Of a stretch of 64,000 nucleotides of DNA, positions 63,944 through 64,000 are shown piece after piece. This stretch comes from Pseudomonas brassicacearum subsp. neoaurantiaca (lineage in GTDB: Bacteria; Pseudomonadota; Gammaproteobacteria; Pseudomonadales; Pseudomonadaceae). Both the position numbers and the translations under genes were made by a program. Below the pieces are notes generated by a model. The model did no database searches, was not told the origin of the DNA, and saw only the letters and a list, made by a program, of their open reading frames with translations. Numbering within the stretch: the stretch's first letter is position 1; each line of letters opens with the position of its first letter. The stretch spans positions 67,345 to 131,344 of the forward strand of contig NZ_VDLV01000044.1 of NCBI RefSeq assembly GCF_013608025.1. The letters are read 5' to 3'.

Positions 63944-64000
63944 TCCCCTTCGTCTAGTGGCCTAGGACACCGCCCTTTCACGGCGGTAACAGGGGTTCGA
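63944..64000 (+). tRNA. tRNA-Glu (UUC), 5' part
   Basis: First 57 nt of the tRNA: acceptor GTCCCCT, D-arm, anticodon stem CCGCC/GGCGG with loop CTTTCAC and anticodon TTC at 63977-63979, then AGGGGTTCGA of the T arm. The 3' end lies outside the window. Confidence 0.96.

Overview
The window comes from a Pseudomonas chromosome, most likely the P. fluorescens group. I infer this from Pseudomonas-type gene order (gltA divergent from sdhCDAB-sucAB-lpdG-sucCD; fabA-fabB beside a RetS-partner-like hybrid kinase and gpsA; a betaine-binding protein beside a DUF485/ActP pair), from GC-rich codon use, and from many REP sequences with core GGGAGCGAGCTTGCTCGCGA together with a REP-associated tyrosine transposase (RAYT). 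No search was run, so the species is not fixed.

Region by region. 1-4.9 kb: glyoxylate-to-glycerate module (glycerate kinase, glxR, hyi, gcl, all on the minus strand) facing a DUF336/GlcG-like gene, with two identical TTGTATACAA palindromes between them. 4.9-9.6 kb: RAYT between two REP doublets, a TetR regulator, a DUF808 membrane protein, mlaA and a lipase-like hydrolase. 10-13.2 kb: betaine-binding protein and acetate permease. 13.4-26.5 kb: the TCA-cycle block, about 13 kb of contiguous housekeeping genes with structured spacers. 27-36.3 kb: branched-chain amino acid carrier, DUF599 protein, small lipoprotein, two overlapping hotdog thioesterases, htpG behind a heat-shock-type promoter, dienelactone hydrolase, pirin, exported amidohydrolase, DUF3859. 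36.5-43.5 kb: fabAB, then a tight three-gene operon of TonB receptor, periplasmic binding protein and hybrid histidine kinase. 43.6-46 kb: gpsA, DUF4389, sixA, thioesterase. 46-48.8 kb: an orphan TccC-like RHS protein whose 271-residue C-terminal tail is AT-richer and looks like a toxin. 49-52.7 kb: two hydrolases, a 27-codon small ORF coupled to a DUF4892 gene, and an AI-2E family permease. 52.8-56.5 kb: a five-EF-hand protein, an OmpR-type two-component system, pyrF. 56.6-62.3 kb: two oxidoreductases, a MocR regulator and a chemoreceptor. 62.3-64 kb: REPs, an unusual string of hairpins, a membrane-anchored protein of unknown function and the start of tRNA-Glu.

Most of the window is ordinary core genome. 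Acetate uptake feeds citrate synthase and the TCA block, and gcl products enter central metabolism as glycerate. The best candidates for something undescribed are the receptor/binding-protein/kinase operon, the TccC-like tail, the hairpin-array repeat at 62.5-62.75 kb, the structured spacers inside the sdh-suc operon, the out-of-frame mini-ORF at sdhC, and the coupled 27-codon ORF at 50.7 kb.
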